A stretch of DNA of 64,000 bases from Microvirga rosea (GCF_020595095.1 NZ_JAJDOP010000001.1:248001-312000); one strand, 5' to 3'. Numbered from the stretch's first letter, positions 38,046-46,919 are shown. Notes: generated from the letters alone by a model not told the origin. Translations and numbers: made by a program.

Positions 38046-39050
38046 ATGCGCCTTTCGAGCCTGATCTGCCTCGCATCACTCCTCGCCGCTGCGGCGGGTC
38101 TGGGTGCGATGCCGGCTGCCGCTCAGGTGCTTCCCTACGAGCTGTTCCGACCTCCGAAGGCGACCTCGCCGACCGCTCCCGCCGTGATCGCTTCCGCGGC
38201 TGAAGGCTTCACGCTCACGGTGGCTCCGCCGGCGACATCCAACTTCCATCCCCGCAAGCCTGCCGGGCCGAAACCGCCGGAGCCGAGCGCCGCTCCGGCC
38301 GTGGCGGCGGTGGAAGCCCCGAAGCCCGCCGAACCGGTGAAGGAGGCGACCGCCTTCCCGCAGGTCGCGCCCCTGCCTCCGCCCCCCGTTCGCCCGGTGG
38401 CCTTGAAGGAAACCCCCGCTCCGTCCGCGGCACCCGTGGACATCGCCCCGCGGCCGGTGGTTGCGGCCGTGACGCCCGCCGCCATGCCGAAGGTTCAGCA
38501 GCCCCTGTCGAACCGGGAGATCGTGGACCGGGCGAATGCCTATTTCACGGGTCTCAGCACCCTCGTGGCGGATTTCACGCAAGTCGGCGGCGATGGGCGC
38601 AGGCTCGGCGGCACTCTCTACCTCCAGCGCCCCGGCAAGCTGCGCTTCGAATTCGACCCCCCGGCCACCCTCGAGGTGATCGCGGACGGCACCTCGGTGG
38701 CGGTCCGCGACAAGAAGCTCAACACCCAGGACCTTTATTTCATCCAGCAGACGCCGTTGAAGTTCCTGCTGCGGGAGAAGGTCAATCTCGGACAGGATAT
38801 CGCCGTGACGGGCATTTCCAGCGAGCCGAATTCCGTGCGCATCAACCTGGAAGACAGTTCGACCCTCGGCGGCACCTCGCGTATCGCCCTGTATTTCGAC
38901 CCGGAGGTTCAGACCCTCACCCAGTGGCGCATCACCGACCCGCAGGGCTATCAGACCATCGTGACCCTCAACAAGATGAACCGGGGCCGCGCCATCGATC
39001 AGGGCTTGTTCCGGATCCCGAATGCACCGATCATCGGCAGTAACCGCTAA
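38046..39050 (+). CDS. lolA: Outer-membrane lipoprotein carrier LolA with an unusual Pro-rich N-terminal extension
   Basis: The 334-residue protein starts with a signal peptide (about 1-26, PAAAQ). Residues about 27-150 are Pro/Ala/Lys-rich and look disordered. The LolA domain follows (about 155-330): ANAYFTGLSTLVADFTQVGGDGRRLGGTLYLQRPGKLRFEF and YFDPEVQTLTQWRITDPQGYQTIVTL, typical of the lipoprotein carrier that shuttles from LolCDE to the outer membrane. Usual LolA is about 200-220 residues, so the extension is notable. The ATG at 38046 has AAGGA upstream; one at 38028 would add 6 residues. Confidence 0.85.
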   Translation: MRLSSLICLASLLAAAAGLGAMPAAAQVLPYELFRPPKATSPTAPAVIASAAEGFTLTVAPPATSNFHPRKPAGPKPPEPSAAPAVAAVEAPKPAEPVKEATAFPQVAPLPPPPVRPVALKETPAPSAAPVDIAPRPVVAAVTPAAMPKVQQPLSNREIVDRANAYFTGLSTLVADFTQVGGDGRRLGGTLYLQRPGKLRFEFDPPATLEVIADGTSVAVRDKKLNTQDLYFIQQTPLKFLLREKVNLGQDIAVTGISSEPNSVRINLEDSSTLGGTSRIALYFDPEVQTLTQWRITDPQGYQTIVTLNKMNRGRAIDQGLFRIPNAPIIGSNR

Positions 39051-39106
39051 GCCGTATCGCCGGAAGGCACGCGGCACGCGCGCGATCGGCACCGGAGCCG
39101 CCTGCC

Positions 39107-39907
39107 ATGACCGAACCGCCGAAGGTCCGCTGGGTCAGCGGAGAAACTTATGAATTCTACATGGGCCGCTGGAGCCGTCTGGCCGCCCGTGATTTTCTCG
39201 GATGGCTCGATGCGCCGGCCGGTCTCGACTGGCTCGATGTCGGTTGCGGAACCGGCGCCCTCACGGAGGCAGTGGCGACCTTCTGCGCGCCCGGCCGTGT
39301 GATGGGAATCGACCCCTCGGCCGGCTTCCTCGACATGGCCCGCGAACGGCTGAGCCGGACTGGCGCCACGCTGCATCAGGCCGATGCGCAGGAGATCCCC
39401 TATCCGGCAAACGCCTTCGACCGGGTGGTGTCGGGTTTGATGCTCAACTTCGTGCCAGACCAACCACGGGCCGCCGCCGAGATGGTCCGGGTCGTCCGTT
39501 CGGGCGGCGAGGTCGCCCTTTACGTTTGGGATTACGCGGGCCGGATGGAGCTGATGCGCCGCTTCTGGGACGCGGCCGTCGCGCTGAACCCCGGCGCCCG
39601 CGAAAAGGCCGAGGCCACGCACGCGCCGATCTGCCGACCGGACGCCCTGCAGGCGCTGTTCGACGGGGCGGGCCTTATCGACATCGAAACCCGTGCCCTC
39701 GACGTGCCGACCGTGTTTGGCGATTTCGACGATTACTGGTCCCCGTTCCTCGGCGGGCAATCTCCTGCCCCGGCCTATTGCATGTCCCTGGATGAGGATG
39801 CGCGCACGGCCTTGCGGGAGCACCTGCGGGAAACGCTCCCGACGCAGCCGGACGGCAGCATTCACCTCGTGTCGCGAGCCTGGGCCCTGCGCGGCCGCAA
39901 ACCCTAG
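39107..39907 (+). CDS. Class I SAM-dependent methyltransferase
   Basis: The 266-residue protein has a Rossmann-fold methyltransferase domain: motif I LDVGCGTGALTEAV, acidic motif II GIDPSAGFLDMA, motif III/IV QADAQEIPYPANAFDRVVSGLMLNFVPD. It belongs to the UbiE/Coq5-like Methyltransf_11/25 group, but the substrate is not predictable. It stands alone between lolA and xthA, with 56 bases to lolA, and could be cotranscribed with it. Confidence 0.88.
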   Translation: MTEPPKVRWVSGETYEFYMGRWSRLAARDFLGWLDAPAGLDWLDVGCGTGALTEAVATFCAPGRVMGIDPSAGFLDMARERLSRTGATLHQADAQEIPYPANAFDRVVSGLMLNFVPDQPRAAAEMVRVVRSGGEVALYVWDYAGRMELMRRFWDAAVALNPGAREKAEATHAPICRPDALQALFDGAGLIDIETRALDVPTVFGDFDDYWSPFLGGQSPAPAYCMSLDEDARTALREHLRETLPTQPDGSIHLVSRAWALRGRKP

Positions 39908-40013
39908 GAGCCTGGTCCGCTGCCGGAAGCGCAACGCGACCTTCGACGCCCTTCCCTTGCGGCCTGATCTGTCGTAGCCGAAGATATCTCCGAGCCGACA
40001 GGATGCTTGCGCC

Positions 40014-40826
40014 GTGAATCTCACCGTCTCCAGCTGGAACATCAATTCCGTCCGCCTGCGGATCGACCAGGTCCGCCGCTTTCTGGACGAGCGCCGCCCG
40101 GATGTCCTGTGCCTCCAGGAGACAAAGTGCCCGAACGACAAGTTCCCCCTCAAGGAGCTCCAGTCCTTCGGCTATCCGTTCGTGGTCCATATCGGACAGA
40201 AGGGCTATAACGGGGTCGCCATCCTGTCCCGCTATCCCTTTGCCGAAACTTCGACCATGGAAATGTGTGGGCGGCAGGACGCCCGCCACATCACCGTCAC
40301 GCTAACACAGGCCAAGGCCGCTTCGGGCGTCACGATCCACAACTTCTATGTTCCGGCGGGCGGCGACATCCCCGACGCTGGCCTCAACGAGAAATTCCGC
40401 CACAAGCTGCAGTTCATGGAGGAGCTGAGAGCCTGGGGCGGCCGCTCGCGCCCCACCGCGGCGCCGGCGATCCTCGTGGGCGACCTCAACGTGGCGCCAC
40501 TCGAGCATGATGTCTGGAGCCACAAGCAGCTCCTCGACGTGGTGAGCCACACGCCGGTGGAAACGCAGGCCCTGGAAGAGCTGCGCCAGGAAGCCGGCTG
40601 GACCGACGCCATGCGGCATCTGCGTCCGGAACCGGAAAAGATCTATTCCTGGTGGAGCTACCGCTCTCCGGACTGGGAAGCCGCCAACAAGGGCCGCCGC
40701 CTCGACCATATCTGGCTCTCGGGCGATCTCGCGGGCACACTGCGCGGCATCGACGTCACCAAGGAAACCCGGGGCTGGGAGCGCCCGTCCGACCACGCGC
40801 CGGTCACGGCGGTTCTGGAACTCTGA
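40014..40826 (+). CDS. xthA: Exodeoxyribonuclease III
   Basis: The 270-residue endonuclease/exonuclease/phosphatase-fold enzyme begins VSSWNINSVRLR. Catalytic residues are visible: E36 in CLQETK, D and N in LVGDLNVAP, the RRLDHIW motif and the terminal SDHAPV with its His. It cleaves 5' of abasic sites and degrades 3' ends during base-excision repair. The start is GTG. It converges on a Nudix gene with a 10-base gap. Confidence 0.95.
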   Translation: MNLTVSSWNINSVRLRIDQVRRFLDERRPDVLCLQETKCPNDKFPLKELQSFGYPFVVHIGQKGYNGVAILSRYPFAETSTMEMCGRQDARHITVTLTQAKAASGVTIHNFYVPAGGDIPDAGLNEKFRHKLQFMEELRAWGGRSRPTAAPAILVGDLNVAPLEHDVWSHKQLLDVVSHTPVETQALEELRQEAGWTDAMRHLRPEPEKIYSWWSYRSPDWEAANKGRRLDHIWLSGDLAGTLRGIDVTKETRGWERPSDHAPVTAVLEL

Positions 40827-40836
40827 CGGCCGACGA

Positions 40837-41247
40837 TCACCCGCGAAGAAGCGGCAGGACTTCGTCGCGGGTGAGCGGCGCCAGGACGATATCCGGCGGA
40901 CGCACGACATCGATCCATCGCAGTTCGTCGATCTCGGCGGAGACCGCCGGCTTGCCCGCGACATCCACCTCGTAGAGAGCGGCCTCCACCATGCGGCCCG
41001 GTTCGTTGGCCGCCGGAGCCGTGATGTTTTTCAAAAAGCGCAAGGAATCCTGCCGAACCCGGCAGCCAAGCTCCTCCCGCAGCTCGCGGGCGAGGGCTGT
41101 GGCATCGTCTTCGCCGGGCTCTCGCTTGCCGCCTGGTTGCATGAAAGCCTGCGTTCCGCGCTTGCGCACCAGCAGGACACGGCCGCGATCGTCCCTGATG
41201 ACGGCCGCGACGATGCGGATGGGAAGAGCTGTCTCTGATGTTGTCAT
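40837..41247 (-). CDS. Nudix hydrolase
   Basis: The 136-residue protein has a full Nudix box: the G-x5-E-x7-RE-xx-EE-x-G pattern fits GKREPGEDDATALARELREELG. The N-terminal IRIVAAVIRDDRGRVLLVRKRGTQ resembles MutT/ADP-ribose type enzymes. It hydrolyses a nucleoside-diphosphate-linked substrate that sequence cannot specify. It is next to xthA, so a house-cleaning or repair role is possible. It is divergent from the chemoreceptor gene across 158 bases. Confidence 0.9.
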   Translation of the reverse strand: MTTSETALPIRIVAAVIRDDRGRVLLVRKRGTQAFMQPGGKREPGEDDATALARELREELGCRVRQDSLRFLKNITAPAANEPGRMVEAALYEVDVAGKPAVSAEIDELRWIDVVRPPDIVLAPLTRDEVLPLLRG

Positions 41248-41405
41248 GAAGTGAATCGAGTTGGACGAAAGGAATTTGATCCTTATACATCATGTATTGC
41301 GACTTAAGCACTATCCCGACAACTGCGAAATCGGGCGGTTCCGTACAGGAATTCACCAGTTCTTAAAAACAATTTGCGACGGCTAAGTAATTCTTACGCA
41401 AGGTA

Positions 41406-43124
41406 ATGTCCGTGTCCTTCTTCGCCCGTCGCAAACTCTCCCATCTCACCATGGCGGCCATGATCGCCTTCGTGGTGCTCACCGCCGCCGCCCTGTTCGC
41501 CGTGGTGTCGATTCAAACGCGCGCGGACGTGAAAGCGGACGCCCTGAAACAGCTTCAGGCGAATGTCCGCACCTTCGCGGGCATTCTTCAGGGATCCGTC
41601 GGCACCCTCACGACCCGAAAGGACGCGACGGGAGCCATCGTCGGGATCGTGGTGAACGACGACGCCGTGTTCTACAGCGACGACCTCGTGGACCGGATCG
41701 CCGAGGCGACCCAGGCTCCCGCGACGCTCTTCGTGAAGGACGGGAAGAGCGGCGACTTCATCCGCCGGGCCACGAACCTGCGCAATCCCAACGGCACCCG
41801 CGCGGTCGGCACCGCGATGGACCGCAACGGCGCCGTCTTCCCCGCCGTGTCGGTCGGCAAGGCCTATGTGGGCGAAGCCAAGGTGTTGGGCAAAGACTAT
41901 CTCCTGAACAACTTCCCGGTTTTCGGCCAGAGCGGCCAGATCCTGGGCGTGCTCGGAACCGGGGTCGAGACGACGGATCTGGCGGCTGCGGCCGACCGCC
42001 TGATGTGGCGCATGGGTCTCGTGTCCCTGATCGCCGTGCTGGTTCTGGCTCTTGCGGCCATCGTCACGGCCCGCACGCTCTTCCGGCCGATTCCCCGCCT
42101 TGCCGAGGCGATGACGCGCCTGGCCCATGGCGATACGTCCCATGCGGTGCCCTATGCCGAGTGGAAGAACGAGGTGGGCGCCATGGCGCGCGCCGTGGAG
42201 GTGTTCCGTGACAACACGGCCGAGCGCCAGCGCCTGGCGGTCGAGCAGGCGGCCGAGAACGAGGCGAAGATGCACCGGGCCCTGCGGCTCGACGATCTGA
42301 CCCGCCAGTTCGAAGCCAATGTGTCGGCCCTGACCCGCAGCCTCGCGGCGGCCGCTTCGGAGATGGAGGCGACCGCCCTGACCATGACGGCGACGGCCGA
42401 GCGGACCAACCAGGAATCGGTGAGCGTCGCGGCGGCGGCGGAGCAGACCTCCGGCAATGTTCAGACCGTGGCGGCCGCCACGGAGGAGATGTCGATCTCG
42501 ATCCGGGAGATCGCCCGTCAGGTGACCCAATCGTCCCAGATTTCCTCCGAGGCCGTGGAAAGCGCCAAGCGCACCAACGAGATCGTCCACGCCCTGTCGA
42601 GCGGCGCCGAGCGGATCGGCAACGTCATCACCCTGATCAACGATCTCGCATCGCAGACGAACCTTCTGGCTCTCAACGCCACCATCGAGGCGGCCCGTGC
42701 CGGAGAGGCCGGAAAGGGCTTCGCGGTCGTGGCGTCCGAGGTGAAGAACCTCGCGACCCAGACCGCGAAGGCCACGGAGGAAATCGGGTCCCAGATCGCG
42801 CAGATTCAGGGCGCGACTCACGAGGCGGTCGGCGCGATCCAGGGCATCCGTTCGATCATCGATGAGATTTCGAACATCTCCACCGGCATCGCCGCCGCCA
42901 TGGAGCAGCAGGGCGCGACGACCGGCGAGATCTCCCGCAGCGTCCAGGAAGCCGCCCGCGGCACCGGACAGGTGACGGAAAGCATCGAAAGCGTGAAGAT
43001 GGGCGCAGGCGAGACCGGCGCAGCCGCAAGCCAGGTGCTGAGCGCCGCGCAGGAACTCGCCCGCTACGCCGAGAATCTCGGCCGCGAGGTCGAGGAGTTC
43101 CTCACGGACGTGAAGGCGGCCTGA
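41406..43124 (+). CDS. Methyl-accepting chemotaxis protein with periplasmic Cache-type sensor
   Basis: The 572-residue receptor has TM1 (about 14-36), a periplasmic single-Cache-like domain (about 40-190; [21 protein letters not shown]), TM2 (about 197-220), HAMP (about 221-275) and the signalling domain (about 300-560). The kinase-control hairpin tip is [32 protein letters not shown]. The ligand is unknown. It is a lone receptor with no che genes nearby. An inverted repeat TAAG-TAATT-CTTA at 41384-41396 lies directly upstream of the start. Confidence 0.94.
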   Translation: MSVSFFARRKLSHLTMAAMIAFVVLTAAALFAVVSIQTRADVKADALKQLQANVRTFAGILQGSVGTLTTRKDATGAIVGIVVNDDAVFYSDDLVDRIAEATQAPATLFVKDGKSGDFIRRATNLRNPNGTRAVGTAMDRNGAVFPAVSVGKAYVGEAKVLGKDYLLNNFPVFGQSGQILGVLGTGVETTDLAAAADRLMWRMGLVSLIAVLVLALAAIVTARTLFRPIPRLAEAMTRLAHGDTSHAVPYAEWKNEVGAMARAVEVFRDNTAERQRLAVEQAAENEAKMHRALRLDDLTRQFEANVSALTRSLAAAASEMEATALTMTATAERTNQESVSVAAAAEQTSGNVQTVAAATEEMSISIREIARQVTQSSQISSEAVESAKRTNEIVHALSSGAERIGNVITLINDLASQTNLLALNATIEAARAGEAGKGFAVVASEVKNLATQTAKATEEIGSQIAQIQGATHEAVGAIQGIRSIIDEISNISTGIAAAMEQQGATTGEISRSVQEAARGTGQVTESIESVKMGAGETGAAASQVLSAAQELARYAENLGREVEEFLTDVKAA

Positions 43125-43134
43125 CGCCGATCCT

Positions 43135-43620
43135 TCAGCCTTTGGCGGCGGGGTCGTCCTCGCCGTCAATGGCGATCAACTGTTGACGGACCTGCTCCAG
43201 GCCATCCGTCAGCCGGATCAGTTCCTGCGTCATGGCGTCGTGCATCGCCACCGCGGCGGCCGGAAATTCCTCGAGCACCCGCCGCATCAGGCTCGGGCTC
43301 ACGCGGATGACCGTCGACGGTTCGCGGGCGGTTGCGGTCGCCGGCCGCTCGATGCGGGTGAACAGGGCAGCCTGGCCGATCAGGGCTCCAGGCCCGGCGA
43401 CGAAATCCGCCGCCGCGCCGTCTTCCCCGGCATCGAGCGCAACGGCGCCCCGGCTCACCACGTATCCTCCGTCCGAGCGATCCCCCTTCCGGAACAGGGT
43501 GTCGCCCTCGCGCAGGCTCCGGCTTTCGGCCGCGAAAGCCACCAGCCGCAAGGCATCCCGTTCGAGAAGGCTGAACAAGGGCGCGCTGGACAGGATGGCG
43601 ATATCGTCTTCGAGCGCCAT
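43135..43620 (-). CDS. Stand-alone cyclic-nucleotide-binding domain protein
   Basis: The 161-residue protein is a single cNMP-binding beta-roll (about 8-125; VVSRGAVALDAGEDG, GALIGQAALFTRIERPATATARE) followed by a helix. There is no DNA-binding HTH, unlike Crp/Fnr. The phosphate-binding cassette is degenerate, so nucleotide binding is uncertain. It follows the response regulator by a single base on the same strand, so the two are cotranscribed and probably act in one signalling unit. Confidence 0.8.
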   Translation of the reverse strand: MALEDDIAILSSAPLFSLLERDALRLVAFAAESRSLREGDTLFRKGDRSDGGYVVSRGAVALDAGEDGAAADFVAGPGALIGQAALFTRIERPATATAREPSTVIRVSPSLMRRVLEEFPAAAVAMHDAMTQELIRLTDGLEQVRQQLIAIDGEDDPAAKG

Positions 43621-43621
43621 C

Positions 43622-44308
43622 TCAAGGAATCAACTTGTAGCCGCCGGGCTCGGTCACGAGAATGCGGGAATGGGACGGGTCGGTCTCGATCTTCTGGCGG
43701 AGCCGGTAGATGTGGGTTTCGAGGGTGTGGGTGGTCACGTTGGAATTGTATCCCCAGACCTCGGCCAGCAGGGTCTCGCGACCGACCACCGCCTGACCCG
43801 CGCGGTAGAGATAGCGCAGGATGGCGGTTTCCTTTTCGGTCAGCTTGAGCTTGGACCCTTTGTCGTTGGTGAGAAGCTTCGAGCCCGGGCGGAACGTGTA
43901 GGGACCGATCTGGAAAACCGCGTCCTCGCTGGCCTCGTACTGGCGAAGCTGCGCCCGGATGCGGGCGAGCAGCACGGCGAACTTGAACGGCTTGACCACG
44001 TAATCGTTGGCGCCCGCTTCGAGGCCCATCACGGTGTCGCTGTCGGACCCTTGCGCGGTGAGCATGATGATGGGGCTGCGAAAACCCTCCTGGCGCATGA
44101 CCTTGACGGCTTCGCGCCCATCCATGTCGGGCAGTCCCACATCCATGATGACGAGGTCGATCCGGCCGGTTTTGGCCGCCTGCATGGCCTCGGTTGCGCT
44201 CGCCGCCGTCACGACGTGAAATTCATCATAGAGACCAAGCTGCTCGACAAGCGTGTCGCGCAGATCCTGATCGTCGTCGACGACGAGGAGACGGCTGGCA
44301 TTCGACAT
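43622..44308 (-). CDS. OmpR/PhoB-family response regulator
   Basis: The 228-residue regulator has an N-terminal receiver domain with acidic pocket D11/D12, phosphoacceptor D56 (VIMDVGLPDMDG), T84 and K106 (DYVVKPF). The C-terminal winged helix (about 130-226) carries LTEKETAILRYLYRAGQAVVGRETLLAEVWGY and VTTHTLETHIYRLRQKIE. No histidine kinase is adjacent, so its partner is encoded elsewhere. It is coupled to the downstream cNMP-binding protein gene. Confidence 0.93.
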   Translation of the reverse strand: MSNASRLLVVDDDQDLRDTLVEQLGLYDEFHVVTAASATEAMQAAKTGRIDLVIMDVGLPDMDGREAVKVMRQEGFRSPIIMLTAQGSDSDTVMGLEAGANDYVVKPFKFAVLLARIRAQLRQYEASEDAVFQIGPYTFRPGSKLLTNDKGSKLKLTEKETAILRYLYRAGQAVVGRETLLAEVWGYNSNVTTHTLETHIYRLRQKIETDPSHSRILVTEPGGYKLIP

Positions 44309-44402
44309 GTCAAACCCTTTGGCGGATCACGCGACGGAAGGCACGTCCGCTTTTGCGGATGGTGAGCCTTGCCCTTAGACTAGTCATTCCCGACTTGACA
44401 AC

Positions 44403-44422
44403 AAGGGGCAGGCCTGCCCCTT
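44403..44422. repeat. 20-bp perfect palindrome upstream of the YkuD gene
   Basis: AAGGGGCAGG followed directly by its reverse complement CCTGCCCCTT, with no spacer. It lies 9 bases before the YkuD ATG. It could be a regulator site in the gap shared with the response regulator, or a hairpin in the 5' leader. Confidence 0.6.
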
Positions 44423-44431
44423 CCACTGCCC

Positions 44432-44965
44432 ATGAAGCGCACCCGCGTCAACCTCATCGTCGTCCGCCGCTCACCCCTCGATCATCGCCGTGGGCGGTTG
44501 CAGGCCGGAAACCTGGTTCTTCCCTGCGCCCTCGGCCGGTCCGGAACCAGCCGGACGAAACGCGAAGGGGATGGCGCGTCGCCGGTTGGACGGTTCGCTC
44601 TCTTGCAAGGGTTTTACCGCGCCGATCACGGACCACGGCCCAGGTCGGGCCTGAAGCTGCGCCCCCTGCGGCGGCAGGACGGCTGGTCGGACGATCCCAG
44701 GGACCGGCGCTACAACCGGCTCGTCCCCCTTCCCTGCCCGACGAGCCACGAGAAGATGTGGCGCGAGGATCATCTTTACGACGTGGTTCTCGACATCGCC
44801 TGGAATCGGGGTCCGATCCGGCGCGGGCGCGGCAGCGCCATCTTTCTCCATCTCGCCCGTCCCGGCTTCACGCCCACGGAGGGCTGCGTGGCGGTTCACC
44901 CGAACATGATCCGCCGTCTTCTGGAACGCATCGGACCTCGCACGCGGATCGCGATCCGCGACTGA
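44432..44965 (+). CDS. L,D-transpeptidase (YkuD) family protein without a signal peptide
   Basis: The 177-residue protein carries the YkuD catalytic pattern with H140 (AIFLHLARPGF) and C152 in TEGCVAVHP, where the family has SxGCxR/H. These enzymes normally make 3-3 peptidoglycan cross-links in the periplasm. No signal peptide or membrane segment is visible here; the N-terminus (MKRTRVNLIVVRRSP) reads directly into the domain. The start at 44432 is the first ATG and no better one is seen. Whether the product is exported another way is unknown. Confidence 0.8.
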   Translation: MKRTRVNLIVVRRSPLDHRRGRLQAGNLVLPCALGRSGTSRTKREGDGASPVGRFALLQGFYRADHGPRPRSGLKLRPLRRQDGWSDDPRDRRYNRLVPLPCPTSHEKMWREDHLYDVVLDIAWNRGPIRRGRGSAIFLHLARPGFTPTEGCVAVHPNMIRRLLERIGPRTRIAIRD

Positions 44966-45062
44966 GGCCATGAGGCCTGGAGCGCCGTGAAGCCGAAACG
45001 TCTCTCCTGCCGCCCGGCACGATCTCGGCGCTTTGAAAGAAGGCTGGGCCGTTCCTATCTTC

Positions 45063-45086
45063 AGGAGGCATCCCATGAAAGGCTGA
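45063..45086 (+). promoter_or_regulatory. AGGAGG plus three-codon minigene (M-K-G-stop) before the YqaE gene
   Basis: AGGAGG (45063-45068) is ideally spaced (6 bases) before an ATG at 45075 that reads ATG AAA GGC TGA. A second in-frame TGA follows at 45090-45092, then the YqaE start. The best ribosome-binding site therefore serves a 3-codon frame and not the gene itself, which would need reinitiation. Confidence 0.6.
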
Positions 45087-45092
45087 ACCTGA

Positions 45093-45290
45093 ATGCGCCT
45101 CCTGATTGCCTTGATCCTTCCCTGGCTGACCTTCTTCACCATCGGCCGGCCGTTCGCGGGACTGATCTGCCTGATCCTGCAAGTCACCATCATCGGCTGG
45201 CTTCCGGCGGCGTTTTGGGCGGTTTACGCGCTCAGCCAGTACAACACCGACAAGAAGATCGCCGCGGCTCTGCGGCAGGGCGGGCGCTAG
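45093..45290 (+). CDS. YqaE/Pmp3-like small membrane protein
   Basis: The 65-residue protein has two hydrophobic helices (about 2-17 and 20-50) with FTIGRPFAGLICLILQVTIIGWLPAAFWAVYALSQYNTDKKI, matching the Pmp3/YqaE proteolipid pattern of a short loop between helices and a polar C-terminal tail. Family members respond to salt or membrane stress. The start is odd: the strong Shine-Dalgarno upstream is used by a three-codon minigene that stops in the same frame before this ATG. Confidence 0.75.
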   Translation: MRLLIALILPWLTFFTIGRPFAGLICLILQVTIIGWLPAAFWAVYALSQYNTDKKIAAALRQGGR

Positions 45291-45325
45291 AACCGTTTGA
45301 CGGCCGCGCCCGCACCTCATGACGT

Positions 45326-46843
45326 CTACGCGGCCCCGAGAGCTGCGTAGAACTGGTTCGGAGACGAAATCTCCCTCGCCTTGCCGCCTTCGATCAGCAG
45401 GAAGCGCGTCCCGATGGTCTCGATGAACCGCCGATCGTGCGAGACCAGAAGACCGGTGGCGTTCGTCGCGAGGATCTCGTTCTCCAGCGCTTCCCGGCCG
45501 GGGATGTCCACGTGGTTCGTGGGTTCGTCCATCAGATAAACGTTGGGCTCCGTCAGGCGCAGGGCCAGGAGCCCGAGCCGCGCCCGCTGGCCCGGTGACA
45601 TGACGCCGACCGGACGCTGCTGCTGCTCGATGGAAAAGCCCGCGCCCGCCAGCAGCGCCTTGCTGCGCTGATCTCCCAGCCGGAAAGCCGACAGGATGAA
45701 ACCGAGCGGCGTTTCCTTCGCGGGAATCTGCGACAGGTCCTGGTCCGTATAGCCGAGAACGACGGTCGGGCTGACCCGAACGGCAGGATGCTTGTCGGGG
45801 TTGCGGACGGCCTCGTTCAACAGCCGCACGAACTGCGACTTGCCGACACCGTTGCGGCCGAGGATGACGATGCGATCCCCTTGCGCCACTTCGAGTTTGG
45901 GAACGACGAACAGGGGCTCGCCGCCGGGCTTCGTGACCGTGAGATTCGCAATCGTCAGAAGCACCCGCGCATGGGAGCCGCGCGTGGCGAGCTTCACCTC
46001 GCCGGGCCGGTCCTGATGCAGGCTCTGCAATCCTTCTTCCAGCGCATCGGCTCTCTTCTTGAGCTGCTTCGCCTTTGTGAGCGCCAGATCGCTGCCGCTG
46101 TTGATGCCCACGTTGCGCAGCTCGCCCGCATTGTCGCGCAGCCGCCTGATCTCCCGTTTGTCCTTTTCGTTCCGGTTCGCCTGCGCCGCATCCTGATCCG
46201 CAAGGAGCGGCCGGGCGCGACCGAACGGATGGGCGAACATGACCGAGGTTTCAGGGCGCAGAAACAGAGTCTTGGTGGTGCAGCCGTCGAGAAAGTCCCG
46301 GTCGTGACTGGCGATCACCACCGGAATCTGGCCCGCGGTTTCCCTGATCCAGCGTTCGAGAAGAAACAGCTTTTCAAGATCGAGATGATTGGTCGGCTCG
46401 TCCAGAAGCAGCGCGTCCGGTTCGCCGATCCAGGTGCGGGCGATCAGCGCCAGTCGTTGCCAGCCGCCGCTCAGGGCGCGGAGGGGCTGTTGACGCATGG
46501 CGTCCGGGGCTTCGAAATCGTCGAGGATGATGTCCGCACGCCATTCGTTGCCGTCACGATCGGCAGGCGCGAGGCCGCTCATGACGGCGTCGTGAAGCGT
46601 CATGTCGAGCAGAGTCTCCGGGACGTTTTGGGTCACGAAGCCGATTTTAAGTCCGCGCGAATGGACGATGTCGCCTTCCGTCGGTTCGGCGAGGCCTGCG
46701 AGGCAGCGAAGAAGGGTCGTTTTTCCCGATCCGTTGCCGGCCACGATACCGACGCGTTCGCGCTCGGTGATGGTGAGGGTCAGGTTGCGGAACAGGGGAG
46801 CCGGCGTGAGGACGGCAACATTGCGAAGGCTGATGGAGCCCAT
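45326..46843 (-). CDS. ABC-F family ATPase (ribosome-associated or antibiotic-resistance type)
   Basis: The 505-residue protein has two ABC domains in one chain and no membrane segment. The first has Walker A GNGSGKTT (36-43), signature LSGGWQRL and Walker B LLLDEPTNHLD. A basic coiled linker follows (about 230-280, rich in R/K/E). The second has GRNGVGKS, signature MSPGQRARL and Walker B YLMDEPTNHVD. These are the ABC-F features (EttA/Uup/Msr/Vml group); members act on the ribosome exit tunnel or E site. The start has only a weak GAGA upstream. A long hairpin and a 28-codon leader ORF precede it, which points to inducible expression as in resistance-type ABC-F genes. Confidence 0.9.
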   Translation of the reverse strand: MGSISLRNVAVLTPAPLFRNLTLTITERERVGIVAGNGSGKTTLLRCLAGLAEPTEGDIVHSRGLKIGFVTQNVPETLLDMTLHDAVMSGLAPADRDGNEWRADIILDDFEAPDAMRQQPLRALSGGWQRLALIARTWIGEPDALLLDEPTNHLDLEKLFLLERWIRETAGQIPVVIASHDRDFLDGCTTKTLFLRPETSVMFAHPFGRARPLLADQDAAQANRNEKDKREIRRLRDNAGELRNVGINSGSDLALTKAKQLKKRADALEEGLQSLHQDRPGEVKLATRGSHARVLLTIANLTVTKPGGEPLFVVPKLEVAQGDRIVILGRNGVGKSQFVRLLNEAVRNPDKHPAVRVSPTVVLGYTDQDLSQIPAKETPLGFILSAFRLGDQRSKALLAGAGFSIEQQQRPVGVMSPGQRARLGLLALRLTEPNVYLMDEPTNHVDIPGREALENEILATNATGLLVSHDRRFIETIGTRFLLIEGGKAREISSPNQFYAALGAA

Positions 46844-46877
46844 GATCGTATCTCATTTGAGTCGGCGCGGCGGCATG

Positions 46878-46919
46878 AGCCGGCGCGAAAGCATGAACGA
46901 AGCATTGGTCGCGCCGGCT
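46878..46919 (-). repeat. 11-bp perfect inverted repeat between leader ORF and ABC-F gene
   Basis: Arms AGCCGGCGCGA (46878-46888) and TCGCGCCGGCT (46909-46919) flank a 20-base loop. It would form a GC-rich hairpin in the leader RNA about 35 bases before the ABC-F start. No T-run follows, so it is not an intrinsic terminator on its own. Confidence 0.75.

Noticed and set aside
41361-41375. TTAA-AAACAAT-TTGC as a CtrA box before the chemoreceptor gene
   Set aside because: The second half-site has two mismatches to TTAA, unlike the exact boxes at 11572 and 35259.
45326-46843. Assigning the ABC-F gene to a named resistance class (msr, vml, lsa) or to ettA/uup
   Set aside because: Length and the two ABC domains fit the family, but the interdomain linker that would decide the class cannot be classified reliably by eye.
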